Shown here piece by piece: positions 1-6,915 of a DNA stretch of 64,000 nt. This DNA is from Microbacterium terrisoli (GTDB taxonomy: Bacteria > Actinomycetota > Actinomycetes > Actinomycetales > Microbacteriaceae). Made by a program: the position numbers and the translations under genes. The notes beneath the pieces were generated by a model that made no database searches, was not told the DNA's origin, and saw nothing but the letters and a program-made list of their open reading frames with translations. Each line of letters opens with the position of its first letter. Positions within the stretch are counted from its first letter, which is position 1. The stretch spans positions 310,001 through 374,000 of the forward strand of contig NZ_CP133019.1 of NCBI RefSeq assembly GCF_030866805.1, read 5' to 3'.

Positions 1-288
1 CGAGCGATGAGGCTCGTGCAGGAGGCGCGGAAGGAGGATCCGGAGTTGTCTGTGAATCAGGCAGTGATCCGGATCGGGCAGCGCGTCGGGGTCAATCCGG
101 ACACGCTTCGCGGATGGGTCAAGCAGGCCCAGATCGATGCGGGCGAGCGAGCGGGGACGACGACGGATGACGCGTCGAAGATCAAGCAGCTCGAGGCGGA
201 GGTGCGGGAGCTGAAGCGGGCGAACGAGATCTTGTTGGCGGCGTCGAGTTTCTTCGCGCGGGAGCTCGACCCGCGACTGCCGTGGTAG
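1..288 (+). CDS. IS3-family transposase OrfA, 5' partial
   Basis: The reading frame is open to the first base, so the true start lies upstream; the first ATG inside the window is at 7. The product is a small DNA-binding protein with an N-terminal helix-turn-helix (LRGWVKQAQID region) followed by a leucine-zipper-like helix (IKQLEAEVRELKRANEILL), the usual layout of IS3 OrfA. The stop at 286-288 overlaps the orfB start by seven bases and orfB is in the -1 frame, as expected for production of an OrfAB fusion by programmed frameshifting. No clear slippery heptamer was identified. It binds the element ends and regulates transposition. Confidence 0.88.
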   Translation, partial: RAMRLVQEARKEDPELSVNQAVIRIGQRVGVNPDTLRGWVKQAQIDAGERAGTTTDDASKIKQLEAEVRELKRANEILLAASSFFARELDPRLPW

Positions 289-1226
289 TTCAGTTCATCG
301 ATGATCATCGTGCCCGGTTCGGGGTCGAGCCGATCTGCCGCGTGCTGACAAAGCACGGAGTGAAGATCGCCCCGTCCGGGTACTACGCGTTCAAGAAGCG
401 TCCCGCCTCTGCGCGAGCGGTCGCTGATGCGGAGCTGGTGGTGCAGATCGAGCGGGTGTTCTGGGACCGCGACCTCGGTCGCGGCATCAGCGGCGTCCGC
501 AAGGTCTGGCGGCTGCTGCGCCGAGAAGGCATCACCGTCGCCCGCTGCACGGTGGAGCGCCTGATGCGCCAGCAGGGCCTGCGCGGTGTCCGCCGGGGCA
601 AGCAGTTCATCACCACTCGTCCCGACGACACTGCGCCTCGCGCGGAGGATCACGTCAAGCGCGAGTTCCATGCTGACCGTCCGAACGAGCTCTGGGTGGT
701 CGATTTCACATACGTTCCGACGTGGTCGGGGATGGCGTTCACCGCGTTCGTCACCGACGTGTTCTCCCGCCGAATCGTGGGCTGGCGGACCATGTCGAAA
801 ATGCCCACCGACCTGCCCCTGGACGCGCTGGAGATGGCGTTGTGGATCCGGGATCGTGCCGGCGAGGACGTCACCGGCGTCGTTCAACACTCGGACGCCG
901 GGTCTCAATACACCGCGCTGCGCTACACCGAGCGCCTTGCCGAAGTCGGCGCGATCGCATCGATCGGAACGGTCGGCGACAGTTACGATAACGCCCTCGC
1001 GGAGAGCGTCGTAGGGCTCTACAAGACCGAGTGTGTGAAGATCGACGGGCCGTTCCGCAACGCGGATGATCTGGAACTGGCCACGCTGTCCTGGGTGCAC
1101 TGGTTCAACGAGAACCGACTGCACTCCTCGATCGGATACCTCACACCCATCGAGAAAGAGAACGAGTACTACCGTGAGATGAACCCCCAGCACCAGCCGG
1201 CGCTGGGAGAACTCGCCCTCCACTGA
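282..1226 (+). CDS. IS3-family transposase OrfB (DDE catalytic subunit)
   Basis: 314 residues from a GTG at 282. It opens with VVQFIDDHRARFGVEPICRV, typical of IS3/IS150-type OrfB, followed by an HTH_21-like region and an rve integrase core. The catalytic triad is visible as Asp in LWVVDFTYVP, Asp in VQHSDAGSQY and Glu in NALAESVVGLYKTE. The length is normal and the frame intact, so the element could be active together with orfA. The downstream terminal repeat begins one base after its stop. Confidence 0.92.
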   Translation: MVVQFIDDHRARFGVEPICRVLTKHGVKIAPSGYYAFKKRPASARAVADAELVVQIERVFWDRDLGRGISGVRKVWRLLRREGITVARCTVERLMRQQGLRGVRRGKQFITTRPDDTAPRAEDHVKREFHADRPNELWVVDFTYVPTWSGMAFTAFVTDVFSRRIVGWRTMSKMPTDLPLDALEMALWIRDRAGEDVTGVVQHSDAGSQYTALRYTERLAEVGAIASIGTVGDSYDNALAESVVGLYKTECVKIDGPFRNADDLELATLSWVHWFNENRLHSSIGYLTPIEKENEYYREMNPQHQPALGELALH

Positions 1227-1238
1227 ACCCGGGGCGAT

Positions 1239-1607
1239 TCACAGTTCTGCGAATAGTTGATTTCCCACCGTCACCCCCTGCTGTTGCTCGGAGCCCGAGC
1301 CGATCGACCCCCCCCAGACGACGATGTGTTGGTTGGCGCGGACATCCAGGGCAAAGCCTCCACCTTCGAAGAGGCTTGACACTCGGGATCGCAGCTTCGG
1401 CCGCATGGAGTCGAAGAAATCAGTCCTCGCCGTCCGTCGCCGCCGGCTCGTCGCCCGATCCGGCCCGATGCGTGCGATCGCCGCGGCCGAGAACAGCATC
1501 CTTTCGTGGTCTGGCATTCGCCCCGAAATGGTGAAGCCTGCGAAGAACTCGGTGCCGACTGCTGCGTCCGCCGCGACCTGCGACGCACACGCGTGTCGAC
1601 GCGCCAT
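1239..1607 (-). pseudogene. GlcG/HbpS-like fragment truncated by the IS3 element
   Basis: A 122-codon frame whose TGA stop (1241-1239) lies inside the IS3 terminal repeat, so its present 3' end is made by the insertion. The C-terminal part (GGGFALDVRANQHIVVWGGS, then IGSGSEQQQG) resembles the GlcG/HbpS haem-binding-like family, where an Asn-containing strand is followed by a Gly-rich segment and an EQD-type helix. The N-terminal half is not recognisable and no ribosome binding site precedes the ATG. It is probably a decayed or cut gene. The family assignment is by eye only. Confidence 0.4.
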
Positions 1608-1628
1608 TCGAGACCTGGGAGCCCGCGG

Positions 1629-1903
1629 TTACAACGTCACGATCACGCCCATCGCAACCTGGCCCATTGGCGGCATTGGGCCCGACATCGCGCTCAGTTG
1701 CGGATTCGCTGCGAGCCCACGGCCGACCGCAGCGTCGATGAATCCGGGACGTGCGAGCACGATGAACGCCACAATGACGTAGCTTCCTCCGGAACGTCCA
1801 TGACTCCTACTTCGTTCGCTTGCAGCGCAGGTGCAACCGTGACGAAGACAACTACAAGCCAGGCCGTCACTTGCAAGCCTTTGAGCCTCAACAAGGGGGG
1901 CAC
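1629..1903 (-). pseudogene. Decayed membrane-protein remnant
   Basis: Two minus-strand frames give hydrophobic segments that look like one broken gene. One (about 1903-1780) encodes LQVTAWLVVVFVTVAPALQ; the other (about 1790-1629) encodes SYVIVAFIVLARPGFIDAAV and ends at a stop at 1629. A frame change near 1785 would join them into a protein with two transmembrane helices. I do not recognise the family. Its position beside an IS end and another broken frame suggests gene decay between the IS3 element and lhgO. Confidence 0.3.
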
Positions 1904-1923
1904 TCCGCCGATATCCTGGTCGG

Positions 1924-3123
1924 GTGGTGGACCGATTGGGGATCATCGGCGGCGGCATCGTGGGCATCGCGTTGGCGCGAGCTCTGGCGCAGCGCGGTGA
2001 CGGGGTGACCGTGCTCGAGAAGGAAATGCGGCTCGCGGCCCATCAGACAGGGCACAACTCCGGCGTCGTGCATGCCGGGCTGTATTATGCGCCGGGTTCG
2101 CTCAAGGCGACCCTGTGTGCAGCCGGGAGGGCACGTGTCCGGGACTTCTGCACCGAGAAGGGGTTGCCGTACCGCGAGGTCGGCAAACTCGTCGTCGCGC
2201 TCGACGACAGCGAGGTGGTCGCGCTCGACGAGATCGAGCGGCGATCGCGGGTGAACGGCGTTCCCGACCTCGAACGCATCGACGACCGCGCGCGGATCGC
2301 TGAGATCGAACCACACGTGGCGGGGGTCGCCGCCGTGCATTCGCCGCACACGGCGGTGGTGGACTATGCCTCGATCACCGAAGCGATGGCGCAGGACGTG
2401 CGCGCCGTCGGCGGCAGTATTCTGCTTGGACATGAAGCCACGGGGATGCGAGCGGAAGGTTCCCGCGTGCGGGTCATCACGGCGGCGTCGGATCACCTGT
2501 TCGACCGGGTCATCGTGTGCGCGGGCCTGCACTCTGACGTGGTGGCACGGTTCGTGGGTGCCGACCCGGCGCCGAAGATCCTGCCGTTCCGCGGGGAGTA
2601 CTGGGCGCTGCGCCCGGAACGCACCGGGCTCGTGCAGGGGATGATCTATCCGGTGCCCGATCCCCAGTTCCCGTTCCTCGGCGTGCACTTCACCCGCGGC
2701 GTGTACGACGACGTGCACGTCGGCCCAAACGCGGTTCCTGCGCTAGCGCGCGAGGGATACAGCTGGCTGCAGTGGTCGGCGCGCGACACCTGGGAGTCGC
2801 TGCGGTGGCCGGGTGCGTGGCCTCTGGCGCGGCAGCATTGGCGCATGGGCGTCGACGAGATCAGCGCTTCGCTGCTCAAGCCCCGCTACTTCGGCAAGGC
2901 GCGGCGCTTCGTGCCCGAGCTGAGGATGTCGGATCTCAAGCGCACCGTCACGGCGGGCGTGCGCGCCCAGGCGTGGGGGCGAGGCGGCGAGCTGCTCGAC
3001 GATTTCGCCGTCGACCAGGTCGGCGCGGTGACGCTCGTGCGCAACGCCCCGTCACCTGCCGCGACCAGTTCGCTGGCCATCGCCGATTACCTGATCGAGC
3101 ATCACCTGTCGCCTCGGGTGTGA
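1924..3123 (+). CDS. lhgO: L-2-hydroxyglutarate oxidase (LhgO family)
   Basis: A 399-residue FAD-dependent oxidase of the DAO/LhgO family, predicted to oxidise L-2-hydroxyglutarate or a similar 2-hydroxyacid to the 2-oxoacid. The FAD-binding loop GIIGGGIVG is at residues 6-14, and the family signature HQTGHNSGVVHAGLYY is at 40-55. The central QFPFLGVHFTRGV segment and the GRGGELLDDF region near the C-terminus fit LhgO. Length is normal. The start is taken as GTG 1924; a second GTG follows at 1927 and no strong ribosome binding site separates them. It is the first intact gene right of the IS3 element. It could serve the catabolic block, removing a 2-hydroxyacid made by side activity, but no operon link is visible. 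Confidence 0.88.
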   Translation: MVDRLGIIGGGIVGIALARALAQRGDGVTVLEKEMRLAAHQTGHNSGVVHAGLYYAPGSLKATLCAAGRARVRDFCTEKGLPYREVGKLVVALDDSEVVALDEIERRSRVNGVPDLERIDDRARIAEIEPHVAGVAAVHSPHTAVVDYASITEAMAQDVRAVGGSILLGHEATGMRAEGSRVRVITAASDHLFDRVIVCAGLHSDVVARFVGADPAPKILPFRGEYWALRPERTGLVQGMIYPVPDPQFPFLGVHFTRGVYDDVHVGPNAVPALAREGYSWLQWSARDTWESLRWPGAWPLARQHWRMGVDEISASLLKPRYFGKARRFVPELRMSDLKRTVTAGVRAQAWGRGGELLDDFAVDQVGAVTLVRNAPSPAATSSLAIADYLIEHHLSPRV

Positions 3124-3457
3124 GCGTTCGTGCGACCACCGGCCAACTTCCGCGCGGGACTCTGCACCTTGCGTTGTCCGCGCCCGACGCGAGTTCAAGT
3201 CGCACTCGCTCGTCGCATCCCCGATTCAGGCCTGAGCGTATGCGGTGCTGCCAGCGGCGCTCGAAAACCGAACAGTTGCGGCCAGGACCTGACACCACCA
3301 CGATTCAGTCGCCGCTGACGCTGCGCCTCGGCGACGGTGTCGTGCGGTCAGCCCGAACGGCGGTTGTCACGCCAAGACCCAGATCACGCCCCGAACTCAG
3401 TCGCGGTAGTGGGAGCTGTGATGACAGAAGCGCGTACTGATGCGCTGTCAGCCGGCA
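3124..3457. other. Gene-free interval between converging genes
   Basis: Between the lhgO stop and the convergent dehydrogenase stop there is no frame with a ribosome binding site or recognisable domain. Base composition is less GC-rich than the genes. I saw no strong hairpin with a T-run; weak ATGCGC/GCGCAT arms lie around 3440-3470 at the end of the dehydrogenase gene. Confidence 0.5.
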
Positions 3458-4477
3458 TCATGTGCGCATTGTCGTGAGGAGGGCGGCGTTCTCTGGAGAG
3501 GGGTAGAGCTCTCCAGATTCGATTCGCAACGCGATCTCGATCGCCGTTCGATTCGCAGGGGCGGCGTCGCCGATGGCCTTCACGACGGTCCCGTTGATCG
3601 CGTCGACTTCTGCGCGTCGACCCTTCATCCAGTCTTGGAGAACGGTGGTCCGGGTGAGCGGCGATGAGAAGCGCTCGAGCACGATGTCCAGGAGCCGGGT
3701 GGAATACGATCTAGGATCAGTCACGTCTGAATCACTCAAGCCGAACACTGGCCGAAGGCGATTGCCACTGGCCACTGCGGCCGTGGCGGCTTCCAGGCAG
3801 CAGACGTTCATGAACGCGCGAACGGCAGGATCTGCGGCAGCCTGAGCCAGTGGCAGACCGAGAATCGCTGACGGCACGAGTTCTCCCGCGTTCGCGACGA
3901 GCTTCATCCACTTCGACGAGCGAATGTCGTCTGAGATCTCAACCGTGCCAGCGTGACGGAGAACCTCCGACACCTCGCGGGCCCGAGTGTGCGTCGGTGC
4001 GTCCAGGCCGCCCACGGCAAACCACGCAGTTTCCGGCGTGTTCTCGCGATTAACGATTCCTGCCTCGAACATGTTTGAAGCCATCTCAATCACCGCGCCG
4101 ATCGTGTGCTCGACGCCAAGCACCGCCGCGATGTCGTCGATGCTCATGCCGTTTTGCAGCCCGACGACCAGCCCGTCGTCGGCGAGGACCGGTCGGATGA
4201 GCTCGCATGCCCAGCGAGTGTCGTATGCCTTCGTGACAAGAAAGACGATGTCGAACCGTTCGCGCAGGGTTGCCACATCGCAGAGGTGCATCGCGCGGAC
4301 GGGCGTGATCCGAGTCTGATTCGGCATCCGGACTTCGATGCCGCGTCGTTTCATGGCCTCCACGTGGGCGGGCCACTGCTCAATGAATGTGACGTCATAG
4401 CCGCTACGGACAATGTCTGCCCCGATACCGGCACCCTGCGCACCCGTGCCGAGTATCGCGATCTTCGGATCAGTCAT
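3458..4477 (-). CDS. Ketopantoate reductase (ApbA/PanE)-family dehydrogenase
   Basis: 339 residues. The nucleotide-binding motif GTGAQGAGIGADI begins at residue 10; QNGMSIDDI and the Lys/Asn-containing stretch WMKLVANAGELVPSA correspond to the catalytic region of the ApbA fold. The start ATG at 4477 has GGGAGG eight or nine bases upstream; the frame continues further but without a site. It is divergent from the ABC importer genes and shares a 187-base control region. The pantothenate genes lie 57 kb away, so a role in the catabolic block (reduction of a 2-oxo or beta-keto acid, or the reverse) is more likely than pantothenate synthesis. Substrate unknown. Confidence 0.8.
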   Translation of the reverse strand: MTDPKIAILGTGAQGAGIGADIVRSGYDVTFIEQWPAHVEAMKRRGIEVRMPNQTRITPVRAMHLCDVATLRERFDIVFLVTKAYDTRWACELIRPVLADDGLVVGLQNGMSIDDIAAVLGVEHTIGAVIEMASNMFEAGIVNRENTPETAWFAVGGLDAPTHTRAREVSEVLRHAGTVEISDDIRSSKWMKLVANAGELVPSAILGLPLAQAAADPAVRAFMNVCCLEAATAAVASGNRLRPVFGLSDSDVTDPRSYSTRLLDIVLERFSSPLTRTTVLQDWMKGRRAEVDAINGTVVKAIGDAAPANRTAIEIALRIESGELYPSPENAALLTTMRT

Positions 4478-4667
4478 GGGCGAGCCTCCCTTTCGTGTTA
4501 ACTGCCGCTCAACATACGCGGAGGACGAGTGGCTGGGCAAACCCTGCCGATGTCACGAAACGGACTCAATTGAAGAACCTCTTGTGGAGTGTCAGAACAT
4601 TTTGTAGAGTCTCACTCAACACACGTGCGACGTAGCGTGTGTGCGCTGACAGGAGGGCACCTCGGTG
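4478..4667. promoter_or_regulatory. Divergent control region with a spaced direct repeat
   Basis: The region between the PanE-like gene and the importer operon contains TTGTGGAGTGTC (4582-4593) and TTGTAGAGTCTC (4602-4613), 10 of 12 bases identical and exactly 20 bases apart, about two helical turns. The same bases could form a plus-strand promoter: TTGTGG at 4582-4587, a 17-base spacer, then TAGAGT at 4605-4610. The repeat is therefore a candidate operator overlapping the importer promoter, perhaps for the XRE-cupin or GntR protein encoded in the block. Binding is inferred, not shown. Confidence 0.45.
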
Positions 4668-5681
4668 ATGAAGGCAGACACGCGAGCGAGTCGCACTCTT
4701 ACGGCGAGCCGGTTTCGCCCGTCCCAGGGGTTCGTCGCAATCGTCATCGCAACCGCCCTGATCTTCGCACTGGGCTTCTTGATTGCACCCTCGAGCGTTT
4801 CTCCTAGCGCTCTCGTGGGCATGATGCCCTTCTTCGCTGTACTGGCAGTCGCTGGGCTGGGGCAGATGCTCGTGGTTCAGCAGGGCGGGATCGATCTCTC
4901 GGTCGCCGGTGGGGTCTCTCTGGCGGTGGTCATCGTCGTGCATGAACCAGCTGGCGACAGTTCGAAGCTGGTACCAGCTGTGTTGATGGCGATCGCATTC
5001 GCGATTGGCGCCGGAATGCTGAACGGGCTGTTGGCCAGCCGGATCAAGATCAATCCGATAATCGCGACACTGGGCACGAACGCGGTGCTGTATGGCATGG
5101 TCTTTGTCATCTCGGGAGGCACGCCGCGGAGCACGACTCCGCTGCTGCGGTCCATCGTGGGAGGGATCACCGGCGGCATTGCGAACTCGGTCTTCTTCGC
5201 CCTGGCCGCATTGCTCATTGTCGTGGTCGTGTCGAAGAAGAGTGTCGCGGGTCGCCGCTTCGAGGCCATCGGGGCCAACCCGCGGACCGCGATGGCGATC
5301 GGTCTCAGGGTTCGCACGCATCAGACACTTTCGTTCGTTTGGGCCCAGTTGCTGTATTGCCTGGCCGGTATCCTGCTGGCCGGCATCACGAACCAGCCGA
5401 CCGCATTCCAGGGCGACACATTACTGCTGCCGTCGGTGGCCGTCGTGGTGCTCGCCGGGACGTCACTACTAGGCGGCCGTGGGTTCCCTGTCTCGACCGT
5501 CGTCGCTGCGCTGTTCCTCGCACAGCTTCAGCAGTTCGTGCTCGCCCTGGGCATCGGAACGTCAGTGCAAACCCTTATCCAGGCGCTGGCGCTGGTGGTC
5601 GGCGTCGGCCTCTACTCCGTTGATTGGGCTGCGGTGCGCCGACGCCTCGTCCCGGAGCGGACGCATCCCGTGCCCGTGTAA
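4668..5681 (+). CDS. Sugar-type ABC transporter permease (RbsC family)
   Basis: Integral membrane permease of the BPD_transp_2 family, 337 residues with about eight to ten hydrophobic segments. The family landmarks are GLGQMLVVQQGGIDLSVAG in the N-terminal half, FEAIGANPRTAMAIGLRV on a cytoplasmic loop, and VVLAGTSLLGGRG near the C-terminus. AGGAGGG at 4651-4657 serves either GTG 4665 or ATG 4668; the ATG is used here. It heads the importer operon and is followed by the binding protein and then by an ATPase that carries its own fused permease, so this protein probably pairs with that domain as a heterodimeric channel. Confidence 0.9.
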   Translation: MKADTRASRTLTASRFRPSQGFVAIVIATALIFALGFLIAPSSVSPSALVGMMPFFAVLAVAGLGQMLVVQQGGIDLSVAGGVSLAVVIVVHEPAGDSSKLVPAVLMAIAFAIGAGMLNGLLASRIKINPIIATLGTNAVLYGMVFVISGGTPRSTTPLLRSIVGGITGGIANSVFFALAALLIVVVVSKKSVAGRRFEAIGANPRTAMAIGLRVRTHQTLSFVWAQLLYCLAGILLAGITNQPTAFQGDTLLLPSVAVVVLAGTSLLGGRGFPVSTVVAALFLAQLQQFVLALGIGTSVQTLIQALALVVGVGLYSVDWAAVRRRLVPERTHPVPV

Positions 5682-5750
5682 TCACACTTCGACGCCGATG
5701 TCGAATGACGCGCCGCCCGACGGCGCAGCACCTACCCAGGAGGAGTTCCT

Positions 5751-6854
5751 ATGAAGCGCAGCAATATCATTGCCATCGCGGCGGGCATCGTTCTCGCCGC
5801 CGCAAGCCTTGCCGGTTGCAGTTCCGGAGGGGATAGCGGCGGAGGTGCCCAGCCAGGAAGCACCGTCGCAGGTGCTCCCTCATGGTGCGGGCCCAAGAAG
5901 ATCAAGCTCGCTCAGTTGGACGGGTTCGGCGGAAACAGCTGGCGATTGGTCACCACAGCCTCCGGCGAGCAAGAGGTGAAGAAGTGCCCGAGCGTCACGA
6001 GCTACGAGTACGCGAATGGCCAGGGCGACACGCAGAAGTCGATCTCTGACATCAACGCATTCGCGTCCAAGGGTGTCGACGCGATGGTCGTATTCGCCGA
6101 TGCAGGACCCGCGATGCTCCCGACCATTCGCAAGGCGTACCAAGCAGGCATCACGATGGTCCCGTATCGCGTTGAGGTCGGCGGTACGGCTGGCACCGAC
6201 TATACGCAGTTCGTTGGTGCATCCTTCGTCAACGACGGCGAGAACTGGGGCAAGTGGATCAAGAAGCAGTTCCCAAGTGGGGCGAAGATGCTCTTCCTGA
6301 GCGGGCCGAAGGGCAACAGCCAGGGCACGGATGAACTGAAGGGGCTGAAGAACGTCCTCGACGACTCGTACACCTTCCTTAATGAGGCGCCGTACGACGT
6401 CACCAACTGGGACCCGGCTCTCACTCAGCAGGTGTTGACGTCCGAGATCGCGAAGAACCCGCAAATCGACGTGATCATCTCCGACTTCGGTCCCTCGCTG
6501 GTGGGCGCACTCCCGGTGTTCCAGCAGAGCGGACGGTCGATCCCGGCGATTGCCACGTCGGACGGGAACGCTCTGGGCTGCTTCTGGAAGAACAATGAGA
6601 AGGCGAACCCGGACTTCAAGCTGTTCACCGTCGCAACCGGCAACGACAACGTGCGCCTGGCCGTTCAGTGGGCAGTCGCCAAGGCCACCGGCGGCATACC
6701 CCCCACAGACACAGTGTTCAAGGCCCCGGTGTTCGAGGACTCGGTCTCTGGCACGCCGCACCCCGTGGAATGTCAGGCCGATCTGCCGGGTGACATCTAC
6801 CTGTCCGCCCAGCTGAGCCCGCAAGATCAGGCGAAGGCGATCAACAACAAGTAG
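5751..6854 (+). CDS. Substrate-binding lipoprotein of the ABC importer
   Basis: 367 residues with a lipoprotein signal peptide: basic MKR, a hydrophobic stretch, then lipobox LAGC with Cys23, followed by a Ser/Gly linker. The mature part is a PBP1/periplasmic_binding_4-type sugar receptor; LAQLDGFGGNSW, FASKGVDAMVVFADAG, TSDGNALGCFW and FTVATGNDN match strands and hinge segments of that fold. CAGGAGGAG precedes the ATG by seven bases. It should be anchored outside the membrane and deliver ligand to the two permease domains. The ligand is unknown; the family binds pentoses, hexoses, polyols and autoinducer-2. Confidence 0.9.
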   Translation: MKRSNIIAIAAGIVLAAASLAGCSSGGDSGGGAQPGSTVAGAPSWCGPKKIKLAQLDGFGGNSWRLVTTASGEQEVKKCPSVTSYEYANGQGDTQKSISDINAFASKGVDAMVVFADAGPAMLPTIRKAYQAGITMVPYRVEVGGTAGTDYTQFVGASFVNDGENWGKWIKKQFPSGAKMLFLSGPKGNSQGTDELKGLKNVLDDSYTFLNEAPYDVTNWDPALTQQVLTSEIAKNPQIDVIISDFGPSLVGALPVFQQSGRSIPAIATSDGNALGCFWKNNEKANPDFKLFTVATGNDNVRLAVQWAVAKATGGIPPTDTVFKAPVFEDSVSGTPHPVECQADLPGDIYLSAQLSPQDQAKAINNK

Positions 6855-6861
6855 GACGTGC

Positions 6862-6889
6862 GACCGGGCGGGCGGCAGCTCGCCCGGTC
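6862..6889 (+). promoter_or_regulatory. Intercistronic hairpin after the binding-protein gene
   Basis: GACCGGGCG (6862-6870) and CGCCCGGTC (6881-6889) form a perfect nine-base-pair stem with a ten-base loop, eight bases after the lipoprotein stop. No T-run follows. Such hairpins often protect upstream mRNA so that the binding protein is made in excess over the membrane subunits; partial termination is the alternative. Confidence 0.6.
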
Positions 6890-6915
6890 CAGGCCCACCG
6901 GACACAGAAACCAAT

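Larger units (their letters stand above)
1..1243 (+). mobile_element. IS3-family insertion sequence, left end outside window
   Basis: Two overlapping transposase frames (orfA then orfB in the -1 frame) followed directly by a probable terminal inverted repeat. On the minus strand the bases at 1243-1227 read TGTGAATCGCCCCGGGT, which begins with TG as IS3-family ends do and abuts the orfB stop at 1226. The left end and its inverted repeat lie outside the window, so the target duplication cannot be checked. It forms the left edge of the accessory catabolic block, and its end supplies the stop codon of the neighbouring minus-strand reading frame. Confidence 0.85.

Noticed and set aside
57..1223. 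Long minus-strand frames opposite the IS3 transposase and many other genes
   Set aside because: High-GC sequence keeps antisense frames open; these have no ribosome binding sites or domains and lie opposite well-supported genes.
3458..4477. True panE for pantothenate synthesis
   Set aside because: Only family membership supports it; location in the importer region, far from panB and panC, argues for another substrate.
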